In this document: positions 15,446 through 23,817 of the stretch, piece after piece
Layout of the letters: the number at the start of each line of letters is the position of its first letter
How positions within the stretch are numbered: position 1 is the stretch's first letter
Position numbers and translations under genes: made by a program
Origin: an uncultured Clostridia bacterium
GTDB lineage: Bacteria > Bacillota > Clostridia > Oscillospirales > Acutalibacteraceae
DNA: 64,000 nucleotides
Direction of reading: 5' to 3'
Assembly (NCBI GenBank): GCA_945874765.1
Contig: CAMCHQ010000012.1
Span: 1 to 64,000, forward strand
The notes under the pieces: generated by a model
The model's input: only the letters and a program-made list of their open reading frames with translations
Told to the model about the DNA's origin: nothing
Databases searched by the model: none

Positions 15446-18400
15446 TTACTTTGTTTTAACGCTCTTTGTTTTTGACCAGTCGGAATAATATTTTTTGCCT
15501 TTAACAGTCTTATATGTGCGAACACGAACGTAATATTTTTTCTTACTTTTAAGCTTTTTAAACGTCACATTCGTTTTCTTTGAGGTAACGGTTTTTCTGC
15601 CTTTTTTAAATTTCTTATCCGTTGCCGTTTGCACCTGATATCCGCTTACACCGCTTACCTTTTTGAGTGTAAAAGAAAGTGACTTTTTGCCCTTTTTAGT
15701 CTTTTTAATTGACGTCTTTTTAGGCTTTGCCGCTTTAACTGCCACCCTCGGCTTTTGAGTCGGTGCGCTTGGCTGAGTATTATTATCGGGCTTTGAAGGG
15801 ATAACGGCGGCAACGATATTAAATTTCACTACCGAGGCAAAGATACTGTAATCACCCAAACCGGACACTGCCACCTTAGCCGTGCCTATATTAATATTAT
15901 CCTTATATGTTGCCGAATAATCCGAATTAAGCGTAAGTTTTTTACCGCTTTGAGTAACGTTTAAGCTCGGTGTAATCGCCTTGCCTGTATAAATTTGGTC
16001 GGCAATAGGAGCAATCGTAAACGTTTCATAAGGAATTTTATTTTTTATCGCATACGCCTCGACCGTCGAGGATTTTTGGCACACGATAGTAAGATTATTA
16101 CAGTTTTCAAATGCAGTGTCTGAAATATTCTTTACCTCGCTTGCAATAATCGCAGTTTCAAGGTTTTGGCAATCGGCAAAAGCTCTGTCCTCTATATCGT
16201 TTACAAGTGAGCCGATTACAACGGTTCGAAGATTATCGTTATCGGCATAACAGTTTTCACCGATAACAGTCTCTTTTCTTGTGAAATATATCTTTTTAAG
16301 ATTGTCACAACCCGCAAAAACGAAGTAATCTTCAAGTTTTTCGTCATTATCGAGATAGTACACTCCGCAAAGGTCGACGCTTGTAAGCGACTGGCAATCT
16401 TTAAACGAAGCCTCGCCGAGATATTGAACGTTTGCAAAATCGATATTTTTCAGCCTGTAGCAATCAGCAAACGCAAAAGATTCAATAATTCTTGTCGATT
16501 TCGGAAAGGCAATTTCTTTAAGAGGCGTCGATTCAAAAGCGTGTGACGAAATCACCTCTGTGCCGTCGGGAATCGTTATGCTTTCAAGAGGGTTATTTTG
16601 AAAACCGCCGAGTTTTTCAGTCTTAACACTGCTTAAATCAATATTTTTTATTGCACAATTCGGAAAAGCGGACAATTGAGTTATTTCGCAGTTTTTGCCG
16701 AAAGTGACATTTGAAAGTTTACCGCAATCGGCAAACGCAGAGCTGAGTTTATCAAGCTTCATATTATCGTCAAATGCAACCTTTTCAAGCGATTGGCAAT
16801 TTGAAAAAGCACCGCTTCCGATTTCCTTAACATTTGACGGGATAAATATGCTTTCAAGCGATTCACATTTATAAAACGCCGAAGAGCCGACAGTATCGAC
16901 ACTTTGCAAAATATCAAATGCAGTAATGTTTTTTGAAAAAGAAAAAGCGCTGTTGCCGATTTTCTTTAAACCTTGCGGGAGTGTAAAATCGTCACCCCTG
17001 CCGCACGGAAAACGGAGAAGTTCGGTCATATCCTTATTATAAAGCACACCGTCAAGGCAAGCGTAGTCCTTATTATCGGCTGAAACCTCATAATATTTCG
17101 GATAAGGCTTATCGTCATTCGGTTTGTCACCCTCGTAGTATTGGAAGCTGACATAAATAAACCTGCTGAGATTTTCAAGATTGTCGGAAAAGTAAATTTT
17201 TTCAAGTTCCTTACAGTTTAAGGAATAATTTTCCGCCTTGATAACGGAATCAGGCATTTCAATTTCGCTGAGCTTTGAATATCTGAAAGCGCCCGAAGCG
17301 ATGTAGACAAGGCTTTGCGAAAAATCAATCGAGGTCAAGCCCGACTTATAAAACACATTGCTTTCCGCCGTCACAATATTATCCGGCATTGAAAAAGAAG
17401 TGTTAAGTTTTCCGTGTTCCTTTTCACATTTTTCATCCCCCTGAAATCCCATAAACGCACCCTTGCCAATATATGTAACCGTATCGGGAAGCGAAATACC
17501 GCCGTCAATAACCGCATTTTTGAATGCTCCGTCCGACACAAGTTTCAAATCCTTAGGCAAGGTAATACTTTTTGCCTCAACATTATAAAATGCGTCTTTT
17601 AAAATCGCCGTAACCTTTTTGCCGTTTATTTCATCGGGAATAACGATATTATCGGCTGTTGCATTAACACTGTATTTATAAATTGCGACGCAGTTTTCAC
17701 TCTCGTAATATAAAAAGTCACCGTACTTTTTAGGCTTGCTGTAATTTTTATATTCGTCGGGGATTAAATCGCAATTCAAAAATGTATTTTGATAAGAAGC
17801 AAAGTTTTTGATATTATCGAAAAGTTTAAGCGAAAAACAGTTTGAAAAAGCCGAGTCCTGTGCAGAGATAACATTATCGAAATTATCAATTTCTTTAAGG
17901 GATTCGCATCGGGAAAAAGCGCTGTTACCTATTTCGACAGTTTCAAGAGATAAGGTAACCTTGGTAAGTTTTTCATAGCCGTTAAAAAAGAAATCGGGTA
18001 TTCTTCTTATTTTCGTATTGCTCAAATCAACGCTTTCAAGAGTATTTGCACTCGGAAGCGACGAGATGTAAACAAGATTTTTACAGCCGGATAAATCAAG
18101 ATTTTTGATTTTAGTTTTTTCAAAAGCATTACTTTCAATAATAGCAAGGCTGTTGTCTTTGCCGAAATCGATACTTTCAAGATTTTTACAGTCGCCGAAA
18201 GTGTCATTGCTCAAAACTTTGACCTTGGAGCCGTTTTCAAAAATAACATTATTAACCGCCGATTTTGAAAAAGCCGCAGTATTGATTTTTTCAACGCTGT
18301 TCGGAATAACGATACTTTTAATGTTCGAGCCGAGAAAAGCGTAATCGTCAAAAGTTTTGCACTTGGAATCGGGCGCAAAAGATATTGAATCGACAGTTGC

Positions 18401-19420
18401 GTTTTCAAAAGCGTAGGCGTCAACCGTCTCGACAGATGACGGAATAACAAGTTTTGAAACAGTCGCACCGGTAAAAGTATATACGTCGATAAGTTTAATA
18501 TTACATTCATCTTCAAAATTGATTGTATTAAGCGTTGCGTTTTCAAAAGTTCTGCCGCCAATACTTTTAACACTCGGCAAAACGGTTACGGTATCGAGAT
18601 TAACACCTTCAAAAGCGCTTGACGCAACAGTATCGACGCTTTTGGGGACAGTGAAATTTTTACAATTTTTAGCTGACGGGAATTTATAAAGCCTTGTCAT
18701 ATCTTTTGAATAGAGAACACCGTTCACGCTTTTATAATACTTATTATTTGCGTCAACCGTTATCGATTCAAGGTTCTTGTATTTACCGAGTGCCGGATTA
18801 TCATAATATTTCACATTATCATCACCGACTATATCGACGCCCCAGCGCATATTATTAATATCCTGAACGCTTGTTTTTTCGCCGATATTAAGAGAAGTGA
18901 TATTAGTGTCGTCAAAAGCAAACGAGCCGAGATATTTAAGAGAATCGGGCAAAACGATATCCGTATTTTCAAAATTCGCATACATAAAAGCACCGAAACC
19001 TATAGCCTCAAGATTAGTCGGGAAATTAATGTTTTTAATATTTGTCTCATAAAAAGCATAAGTTGAAATAAAGCGCAGACTTTGAGGCAGAGTAACGCTT
19101 AAATTGTCAAAATTTTTCAAGCCGTCGACATAATCGTAACCCTCGGGTATAACTATATTTGTAAGCGAAACGTCACTTTTAAAATCACTGCCGATACCGA
19201 CAACCTTTTTATTTCTGATTTCAGTCGGAAAAGTAATTGATTTTTTCCTTCCCTTATATGCCGTAAGTTCAACATAAGTTTTACCGTTTTTTGATATAAG
19301 CGTTCTGTATTCGTAGTCGCACGAGTCAAAAACCCCTGCAAATGCACTGAGCGGACAAGATGTAATAATCATCAATACCGCCAAAACGCACGTTAAAATC
19401 TTTTTTGATACATTTTTCAT
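15446..19420 (-). CDS. Large secreted leucine-rich-repeat (BspA-like) surface protein
   Basis: The start ATG at 19420 follows AGGGGTGAG and lies one base after the anti-sigma stop. The 1324-residue product has a signal peptide (about 1-30, ending SAFAG) and a very long array of BspA-type LRR_5 repeats (about 50-1130; recurring units of the form LxxIxFpxxxxxIxxxAFxxC). An Ig-like strand-rich segment follows (about 1135-1200), then a Pro/Lys linker and a Lys-rich fibronectin-III-like domain to the end (about 1240-1324). No LPXTG, SLH or dockerin motif is seen, so anchoring may be ionic through the basic C-terminus. BspA-like proteins mediate adhesion and protein binding. Confidence 0.88.
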   Translation of the reverse strand: MKNVSKKILTCVLAVLMIITSCPLSAFAGVFDSCDYEYRTLISKNGKTYVELTAYKGRKKSITFPTEIRNKKVVGIGSDFKSDVSLTNIVIPEGYDYVDGLKNFDNLSVTLPQSLRFISTYAFYETNIKNINFPTNLEAIGFGAFMYANFENTDIVLPDSLKYLGSFAFDDTNITSLNIGEKTSVQDINNMRWGVDIVGDDNVKYYDNPALGKYKNLESITVDANNKYYKSVNGVLYSKDMTRLYKFPSAKNCKNFTVPKSVDTVASSAFEGVNLDTVTVLPSVKSIGGRTFENATLNTINFEDECNIKLIDVYTFTGATVSKLVIPSSVETVDAYAFENATVDSISFAPDSKCKTFDDYAFLGSNIKSIVIPNSVEKINTAAFSKSAVNNVIFENGSKVKVLSNDTFGDCKNLESIDFGKDNSLAIIESNAFEKTKIKNLDLSGCKNLVYISSLPSANTLESVDLSNTKIRRIPDFFFNGYEKLTKVTLSLETVEIGNSAFSRCESLKEIDNFDNVISAQDSAFSNCFSLKLFDNIKNFASYQNTFLNCDLIPDEYKNYSKPKKYGDFLYYESENCVAIYKYSVNATADNIVIPDEINGKKVTAILKDAFYNVEAKSITLPKDLKLVSDGAFKNAVIDGGISLPDTVTYIGKGAFMGFQGDEKCEKEHGKLNTSFSMPDNIVTAESNVFYKSGLTSIDFSQSLVYIASGAFRYSKLSEIEMPDSVIKAENYSLNCKELEKIYFSDNLENLSRFIYVSFQYYEGDKPNDDKPYPKYYEVSADNKDYACLDGVLYNKDMTELLRFPCGRGDDFTLPQGLKKIGNSAFSFSKNITAFDILQSVDTVGSSAFYKCESLESIFIPSNVKEIGSGAFSNCQSLEKVAFDDNMKLDKLSSAFADCGKLSNVTFGKNCEITQLSAFPNCAIKNIDLSSVKTEKLGGFQNNPLESITIPDGTEVISSHAFESTPLKEIAFPKSTRIIESFAFADCYRLKNIDFANVQYLGEASFKDCQSLTSVDLCGVYYLDNDEKLEDYFVFAGCDNLKKIYFTRKETVIGENCYADNDNLRTVVIGSLVNDIEDRAFADCQNLETAIIASEVKNISDTAFENCNNLTIVCQKSSTVEAYAIKNKIPYETFTIAPIADQIYTGKAITPSLNVTQSGKKLTLNSDYSATYKDNINIGTAKVAVSGLGDYSIFASVVKFNIVAAVIPSKPDNNTQPSAPTQKPRVAVKAAKPKKTSIKKTKKGKKSLSFTLKKVSGVSGYQVQTATDKKFKKGRKTVTSKKTNVTFKKLKSKKKYYVRVRTYKTVKGKKYYSDWSKTKSVKTK

Positions 19421-19421
19421 T

Positions 19422-20081
19422 TTACTCACCCCTTATTTCAAAAGCCATAGTGCAAGCCGAACCTTTATACGATATCGACACGAAAACATAGTCGTCGTTT
19501 TTTGTATGTTCAAGCGATTTATCGACTTTGCAGTCTTTAATCGGTATTTTTTTCTCACTGCCGTTTTTGAGTACCGCAGTCACCTCAAATTTATTTTCGT
19601 CAATATCGTTTTCAGACTTAATATTATCCGCATTGGCGCCGTATGACGCATAAATCGAGCTGATATTTATATCGTCTTTTGTACCGTTTGCGCTGTCAAA
19701 AACAGTTGATACAATCGTTTCAAAAAATTCTTTAACATTTTCGGCAAGCGCCGGAGAAGCATTGAGTGCGACTGCACCTGACATAATCATAACAAGGCAA
19801 GCGGCAATTACAGCTTTCAAAGCCGGAGATTTTTTGCTCTTATTTTTGCAATAAGCCATAACACGCTTTTTGCTTGCAACAAGTTTCAAAGCAGGATAAA
19901 TATTCATTTCGCTTTGCATTTCGTCAATTGCATTAATACAATCGTCAATCAAATCGCAATCGGGATTTTCCTTTTCAAGTTCGGTATCGATAATTTCGTT
20001 TAAAAAGTCGATTATTTCTTCAAAAGATTTTTCATCATTGAAAATATCCGTAATAATTCTACTGTTTACTGCCAAATCCAT
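19422..20081 (-). CDS. Membrane-spanning anti-sigma-factor-like protein
   Basis: The start MDLAVNS (20081) is set by GGAGG 8 bp upstream; the gene overlaps the end of the sigma-factor gene by 23 bp. The 219 residues form an acidic cytosolic N-terminus (about 1-90, DNEKS/EEIIDFLNEII-like helices), one transmembrane helix (about 95-117, ALKAVIAACLVMIMSG) and an extracytoplasmic C-terminal domain (about 120-219). This is the usual plan of an ECF anti-sigma factor. The sigma-facing domain matches no zinc-binding anti-sigma motif that I can see. Regulation of the sigma factor is inferred from layout and overlap. Confidence 0.75.
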   Translation of the reverse strand: MDLAVNSRIITDIFNDEKSFEEIIDFLNEIIDTELEKENPDCDLIDDCINAIDEMQSEMNIYPALKLVASKKRVMAYCKNKSKKSPALKAVIAACLVMIMSGAVALNASPALAENVKEFFETIVSTVFDSANGTKDDINISSIYASYGANADNIKSENDIDENKFEVTAVLKNGSEKKIPIKDCKVDKSLEHTKNDDYVFVSISYKGSACTMAFEIRGE

Positions 20082-20631
20082 ACCGCTTTCCTCCTTTCGC
20101 ATAATCATTTAGTATCGGTTCAATCAGTTTTTTAACCTTGCCCCTAAGCCGTGACGTTCTGTTTGCCACAGCCGAAGCCGGTATTTTCAGTATCTCGCCT
20201 ATTTCTTTGAGTGATTTCTTTTCAACATATTTCAGCCGATAAAGTTCCTTTTCGCTGTCCGTGAGCATTTCAAGGAGAATATCTTTTGCCCTGTCATAAT
20301 CCATATCAAGAAAAACTATTTCGTCAAAATCCATTTCCCTGCCCTGACTTTCGTCCACATCGTCAATATCTTTGTGACGCTTCGCATTTTTATAATATTT
20401 TTCCTTAGCCCTTTTGACCATAATATCCGCCGTTTTATAGAGAAACGCTCTCACATTTTCAAACGTCTGCCCGTCAAGCAGTTTATTATAGTATATTAAA
20501 AATGCTTCCTGCACGCAGTCTTCCGTCATTCCTGCCGCCTCGCCTAAACGAGTGAAACAAAATTTTTCAATGCTTTTTGCATATAAATCGTAAGCTTCTT
20601 CAAGCTTTTTGTTTGCCAAATCCCTGTTCAA
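20059..20631 (-). CDS. ECF-type RNA polymerase sigma factor
   Basis: A 190-residue sigma-70-family factor with region 2 (about 10-90; EDCVQEAFLIYYNKL, NVRAFLYKTADIMV) and region 4 (about 120-175; DSEKELYRLKYVEKKSLKEIGEILKI as two segments, then AVANRTSRLRGKVKKLI). The start is TTG at 20631, 6 bp after GGAGG. The overlap with the anti-sigma gene and tight junction to the LRR gene indicate a dedicated surface-protein expression unit, probably autoregulated. The upstream region contains TGCGAC and GTCGCA elements that might belong to its own promoter. Confidence 0.9.
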   Translation of the reverse strand: MNRDLANKKLEEAYDLYAKSIEKFCFTRLGEAAGMTEDCVQEAFLIYYNKLLDGQTFENVRAFLYKTADIMVKRAKEKYYKNAKRHKDIDDVDESQGREMDFDEIVFLDMDYDRAKDILLEMLTDSEKELYRLKYVEKKSLKEIGEILKIPASAVANRTSRLRGKVKKLIEPILNDYAKGGKRYGFGSKQ

Positions 20632-20765
20632 AGCGTTCCTCCTTTCAAAGTCTTGCGACCTTTCATAAATAAGTCAGCCGAAAATGAAAATATGTCGCAG
20701 AAAATTTTAAAAAAAATACGGTTTTTTTATTTTATCATATTTTATTACATAATACAAAAGAAAAA

Positions 20766-20838
20766 GAGGCGACCATCGGTCGCCCCTACAAAAAATCTGA
20801 TTATTTAGAATACTGTAGGGGCGAACTGTGTTCGCCTC
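20766..20838. repeat. Paired REP-like palindromes in inverted orientation
   Basis: Unit one (20766-20789, GGCGACC-atc-GGTCGCC then CCTAC) and unit two (20814-20838, GTAGG then GGCGAAC-tgt-GTTCGCC) are mirror images around a 24-base spacer. Outer arms pair with each other as well as within themselves, a BIME-like arrangement. It sits at the 3' end of the DUF4186 gene. Confidence 0.8.
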
Positions 20839-20849
20839 AATTTGTAAAA

Positions 20850-21218
20850 TTATTGATTTTTATAACTATTATATTCTCTTTCAATCCAAGCCATTAAGAG
20901 ATTGACTATTTTTTCCTGCTGCACCTTTGTAAGTTCTCTGCCCTTCGGCACTTTGTACCATTTTTCAAGACAGCCCCTGCAACAACAGGCGCAGGCGTGC
21001 TGGGCAATAAAAACAGGGTGGTTTTTCATAGGAGTTTGCTTTCCGTCATTTTCAGGATATGCCGGTGCAAGTTTTTTCTCGATAAAATCCTCTGCGTGAC
21101 TTCTGATTTTTTCCATTCCCTTTTCATCAATATATTTGATATCCTTTGCCTTTAAATGAAAAGACGAACGGAATTTGGATTTTGAAAGTTTGTCAAGTGC
21201 GTTGTCAATGCTTTGCAT
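20850..21218 (-). CDS. DUF4186-family protein
   Basis: A small cytosolic protein of 122 residues. It carries the family pattern KFRSSFHLKAKD near the N-terminus and a His/Cys cluster HACACCCRGCLEKW at residues 74-87 that could bind a metal, then a helical end. DUF4186 proteins are widespread in bacteria, without a known function. It is flanked by REP-like units on both sides, so it seems to be transcribed alone. Confidence 0.8.
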   Translation of the reverse strand: MQSIDNALDKLSKSKFRSSFHLKAKDIKYIDEKGMEKIRSHAEDFIEKKLAPAYPENDGKQTPMKNHPVFIAQHACACCCRGCLEKWYKVPKGRELTKVQQEKIVNLLMAWIEREYNSYKNQ

Positions 21219-21234
21219 ATTGTCCCCTAAAAGA

Positions 21235-21264
21235 TAAGACTGCCTAAATATTCAGACAGTCTTA
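21235..21264. terminator. Hairpin between thrS and the DUF4186 gene
   Basis: AAGACTG and CAGTCTT pair around an A/T-rich imperfect inner stem. It lies between the thrS stop and the start of the DUF4186 gene, next to the REP-like unit at 21279; it may help end thrS transcription, although the T-tract is weak. Confidence 0.45.
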
Positions 21265-21278
21265 ATCATCAACATTTC

Positions 21279-21302
21279 GTAGGGGCGAACTGTGTTCGCC
21301 TT
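21279..21302. repeat. REP-like palindrome, GGCGAAC family
   Basis: GTAGG followed by GGCGAACTGTGTTCGCC, ending 7 bp beyond the thrS stop. Identical core to the units at 6469 and 20814. Confidence 0.8.
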
Positions 21303-21308
21303 TAATTT

Positions 21309-23258
21309 TTACATAGTAAGTTCAAGTGATTTAGCGTCAACCTCTTTAAGAAGCTTATCGATAAATTCATCAAGTGACATTGCACCCTTATCTCCGCCCG
21401 AACGTGTACGAAGAGATACTGTATTATTTTCAATATCCTTATCACCTGCAAGGAGCATATAAGGTACTTTTTCAAGCTGAGCCTGACGAATCTTGAAGCC
21501 GATTTTCTCACTTCTGTCGTCAATTTCGCAACGAATACCCTTTGCTTCAAGCGCCTTTTTAACGTCATAAAGATAATCAAGGTGACGGTCTGCGATAGGA
21601 AGAAGTTTAACCTGAACCGGAGCAAGCCAAGTCGGGAATGCGCCTGCATACTTTTCAATAAGATAAGCAAGAGTACGCTCATAGCAACCGATTGAAGTTC
21701 TGTGGATAATATACGGATTTTTCTTTGTACCGTCTTTATCAACATATTCCATACCGAATTTTTCTGCAAGCATCTGGTCGATTTGGATGGTGATAAGCGT
21801 ATCTTCCTTGCCGTAAACGTTTCTGATTTGGATATCAAGCTTAGGACCGTAGAACGCAGCCTCGCCGATACCGACTTTATAATCAACGCCGAGGTCGTCA
21901 AGAATATTCTTCATCTTAGTCTGAGCCTCGTCCCACTGCTCTTCGGTACCTATATACTTTTCACGGTCGTTAGGGTCCCACTGTGAGAAACGGAATGAAG
22001 CGTCCTCATAAAGACCGAGAGTTTTAAGCATAAATGTTGCAAGTTCAAGACAACTTCTGAACTCATCTTCAAGCTGGTCGGGAGTGCACATCAAATGACC
22101 CTCTGAAATTGTGAACTGACGAACACGGATAAGGCCGTGCATTTCACCCGAAGCCTCGTTACGGAAAAGAGTTGAAGTTTCGTCATATCTAAGCGGTAAA
22201 TCACGGTAAGAACGAGCCTTATTAAGATAAGCCTGATATTGGAACGGACAAGTCATAGGACGAAGCGCAAATACTTCCTTATCCTTTTCCTCGTCGCCTA
22301 AAACGAACATACCCTCTTTATAGTGGTCCCAGTGACCCGAAATCTTATATAAATCACTCTTAGCCATAAGAGGAGTTTTTGTAAGCTGCCAGCCTCTCTT
22401 TGCTTCTTCATCTTCAACCCAGCGCTGTAAAATCTGGATAATCTTAGTACCCTTAGGCAAAAGAATAGGCAAGCCCTGACCGATATAATCAACGGTTGTG
22501 AAAAGTTCCAATTCTCTGCCGAGCTTGTTATGGTCACGCTTTTTAGCCTCTTCAAGCATATTGAGATAATCCTCAAGCATTGAAGCCTTAGGGAATGCGA
22601 TACCGTAAACACGACAAAGCATTTTATTGTTAGCGTCGCCTCTCCAATAAGCGCCTGTGCAGTTAGTAAGTTTAAATGCCTTAATAACTTTCATTTCCAT
22701 AAGGTGAGGGCCTGCGCAAAGCTCCGTAAACTCACCCTGCTTATAAAAGCTGATAGGCTCACCCTTAGCTGCGTGCTCGTTGATAAGTTCAACCTTGTAA
22801 GGCTCACCTTTTTCTTCCATAAGCTTTACAGCCTCGTCAACCGGAAGTTCAAACCTTTCAATAGGATAATTTTCCTTAATAATAGCTTTCATTTCCTTTT
22901 CTATTTTATCAAGGTCATCCTGAGTGAAATGAGTGTCTATATCAAAGTCATAATAAAATCCGTTTTCAATAGCCGGACCGATAGTAAGTTTAGCGTTTGG
23001 ATAAAGTCTTTTAACAGCCTGCGCCATAACGTGAGATGCGGTATGGTTAAATGCCTTTTTACCGTCCTCGTCATCAAAAGTGAGAACTTCAAACTTGCAG
23101 TCGCTGTCAATAACGGTTCTTAAATCCTTAACCTTGCCGTCAACGAGAACACAGCAAGCGTTTCTGTAAAGTCCCATTGAAATATCTTTGGTAATCTCGG
23201 CAGCCGTGGTAGGTGCACTGTACTCCTTAACAGAACCGTCTTTTAATTTGATAATCAT
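21309..23258 (-). CDS. thrS: Threonyl-tRNA synthetase
   Basis: Class II aminoacyl-tRNA synthetase charging tRNA(Thr). The 649-residue protein has, in order, the TGS domain (about 1-62), the editing/SAD domain with HTASHVMAQAVKRLYP (about 70-225), the catalytic core (about 240-530) with motif 2 FRNEASGEMHGLIRVRQF and the zinc-site Cys in RPMTCPFQ, and the anticodon-binding domain (about 540-640). The upstream T-box leader shows control by uncharged tRNA. Starts behind GGAGGG. Confidence 0.98.
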   Translation of the reverse strand: MIIKLKDGSVKEYSAPTTAAEITKDISMGLYRNACCVLVDGKVKDLRTVIDSDCKFEVLTFDDEDGKKAFNHTASHVMAQAVKRLYPNAKLTIGPAIENGFYYDFDIDTHFTQDDLDKIEKEMKAIIKENYPIERFELPVDEAVKLMEEKGEPYKVELINEHAAKGEPISFYKQGEFTELCAGPHLMEMKVIKAFKLTNCTGAYWRGDANNKMLCRVYGIAFPKASMLEDYLNMLEEAKKRDHNKLGRELELFTTVDYIGQGLPILLPKGTKIIQILQRWVEDEEAKRGWQLTKTPLMAKSDLYKISGHWDHYKEGMFVLGDEEKDKEVFALRPMTCPFQYQAYLNKARSYRDLPLRYDETSTLFRNEASGEMHGLIRVRQFTISEGHLMCTPDQLEDEFRSCLELATFMLKTLGLYEDASFRFSQWDPNDREKYIGTEEQWDEAQTKMKNILDDLGVDYKVGIGEAAFYGPKLDIQIRNVYGKEDTLITIQIDQMLAEKFGMEYVDKDGTKKNPYIIHRTSIGCYERTLAYLIEKYAGAFPTWLAPVQVKLLPIADRHLDYLYDVKKALEAKGIRCEIDDRSEKIGFKIRQAQLEKVPYMLLAGDKDIENNTVSLRTRSGGDKGAMSLDEFIDKLLKEVDAKSLELTM

Positions 23259-23282
23259 TGTTAATCCCTCCTAAAAATAAAA

Positions 23283-23520
23283 AAATCACCCTGAAATTAA
23301 TCAGGGTGAATTAATAATCCACTGTTCCACCTGAATTGCGCAACAATAAAAAGCAAAATATCAAAGCTGCGCCGCTCATTAACTCTGTAACGGGAGTGCC
23401 CGACCTGTATTAAAGGTACTCAAAGGCGGTAACTTACTTTGCCTTTACGCACTTGCACCCACCGTGCGCTCTCTGAAAAAGGTTAAAAGCAAATCGTGTC
23501 CTTCTCATCGATTTGACCTC
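23283..23520 (-). promoter_or_regulatory. T-box riboswitch leader of thrS
   Basis: On the minus strand the leader contains GATGAGAAGGACACG in stem I, AGAGAG, and the T-box core AGGTGGAACAGTGG (complement of 23319-23332). It ends in a terminator with stem TCACCCTGA/TCAGGGTGA and a T-run (23281-23309). T-boxes bind uncharged tRNA, which stabilises the antiterminator and lets transcription enter the synthetase gene. The specifier is expected to be a Thr codon (ACN), but I could not assign its exact position by eye. Confidence 0.9.
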
Positions 23521-23549
23521 ATTTTAACACCAAAAAAAAATATTGTCAA
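23521..23549 (-). promoter_or_regulatory. Promoter of the thrS T-box transcript
   Basis: Minus strand TTGACA, 17 bp, TAAAAT, directly upstream of the T-box leader. Confidence 0.75.
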
Positions 23550-23645
23550 CACATATTTTCACCTAATTTCGCTTAAATAAACACTTTCGGGGATTTTTGC
23601 CGATAAATTTGTAAGACTATATATGTTTTTACACGTTTAAAAAAC

Positions 23646-23674
23646 TTGACATATACAAGATATAGGTGTATATT
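23646..23674 (+). promoter_or_regulatory. Promoter of rny
   Basis: Plus strand TTGACA, 17 bp, TATATT. It leaves a leader of about 140 bases before the rny start, in which I see no recognised riboswitch. Confidence 0.7.
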
Positions 23675-23817
23675 ATTAGATAAGTTTTACATATTGTTAT
23701 TAAATTTTGTATGACTTTTAGTAAAATTTGCATTATAAACTGTACCTTTTCTGATGGTAAAATTTCGAGATTAAAAAAATTTAAGAAATTAAAAATTAAC
23801 AAAGAAGGAGGTGCTGT

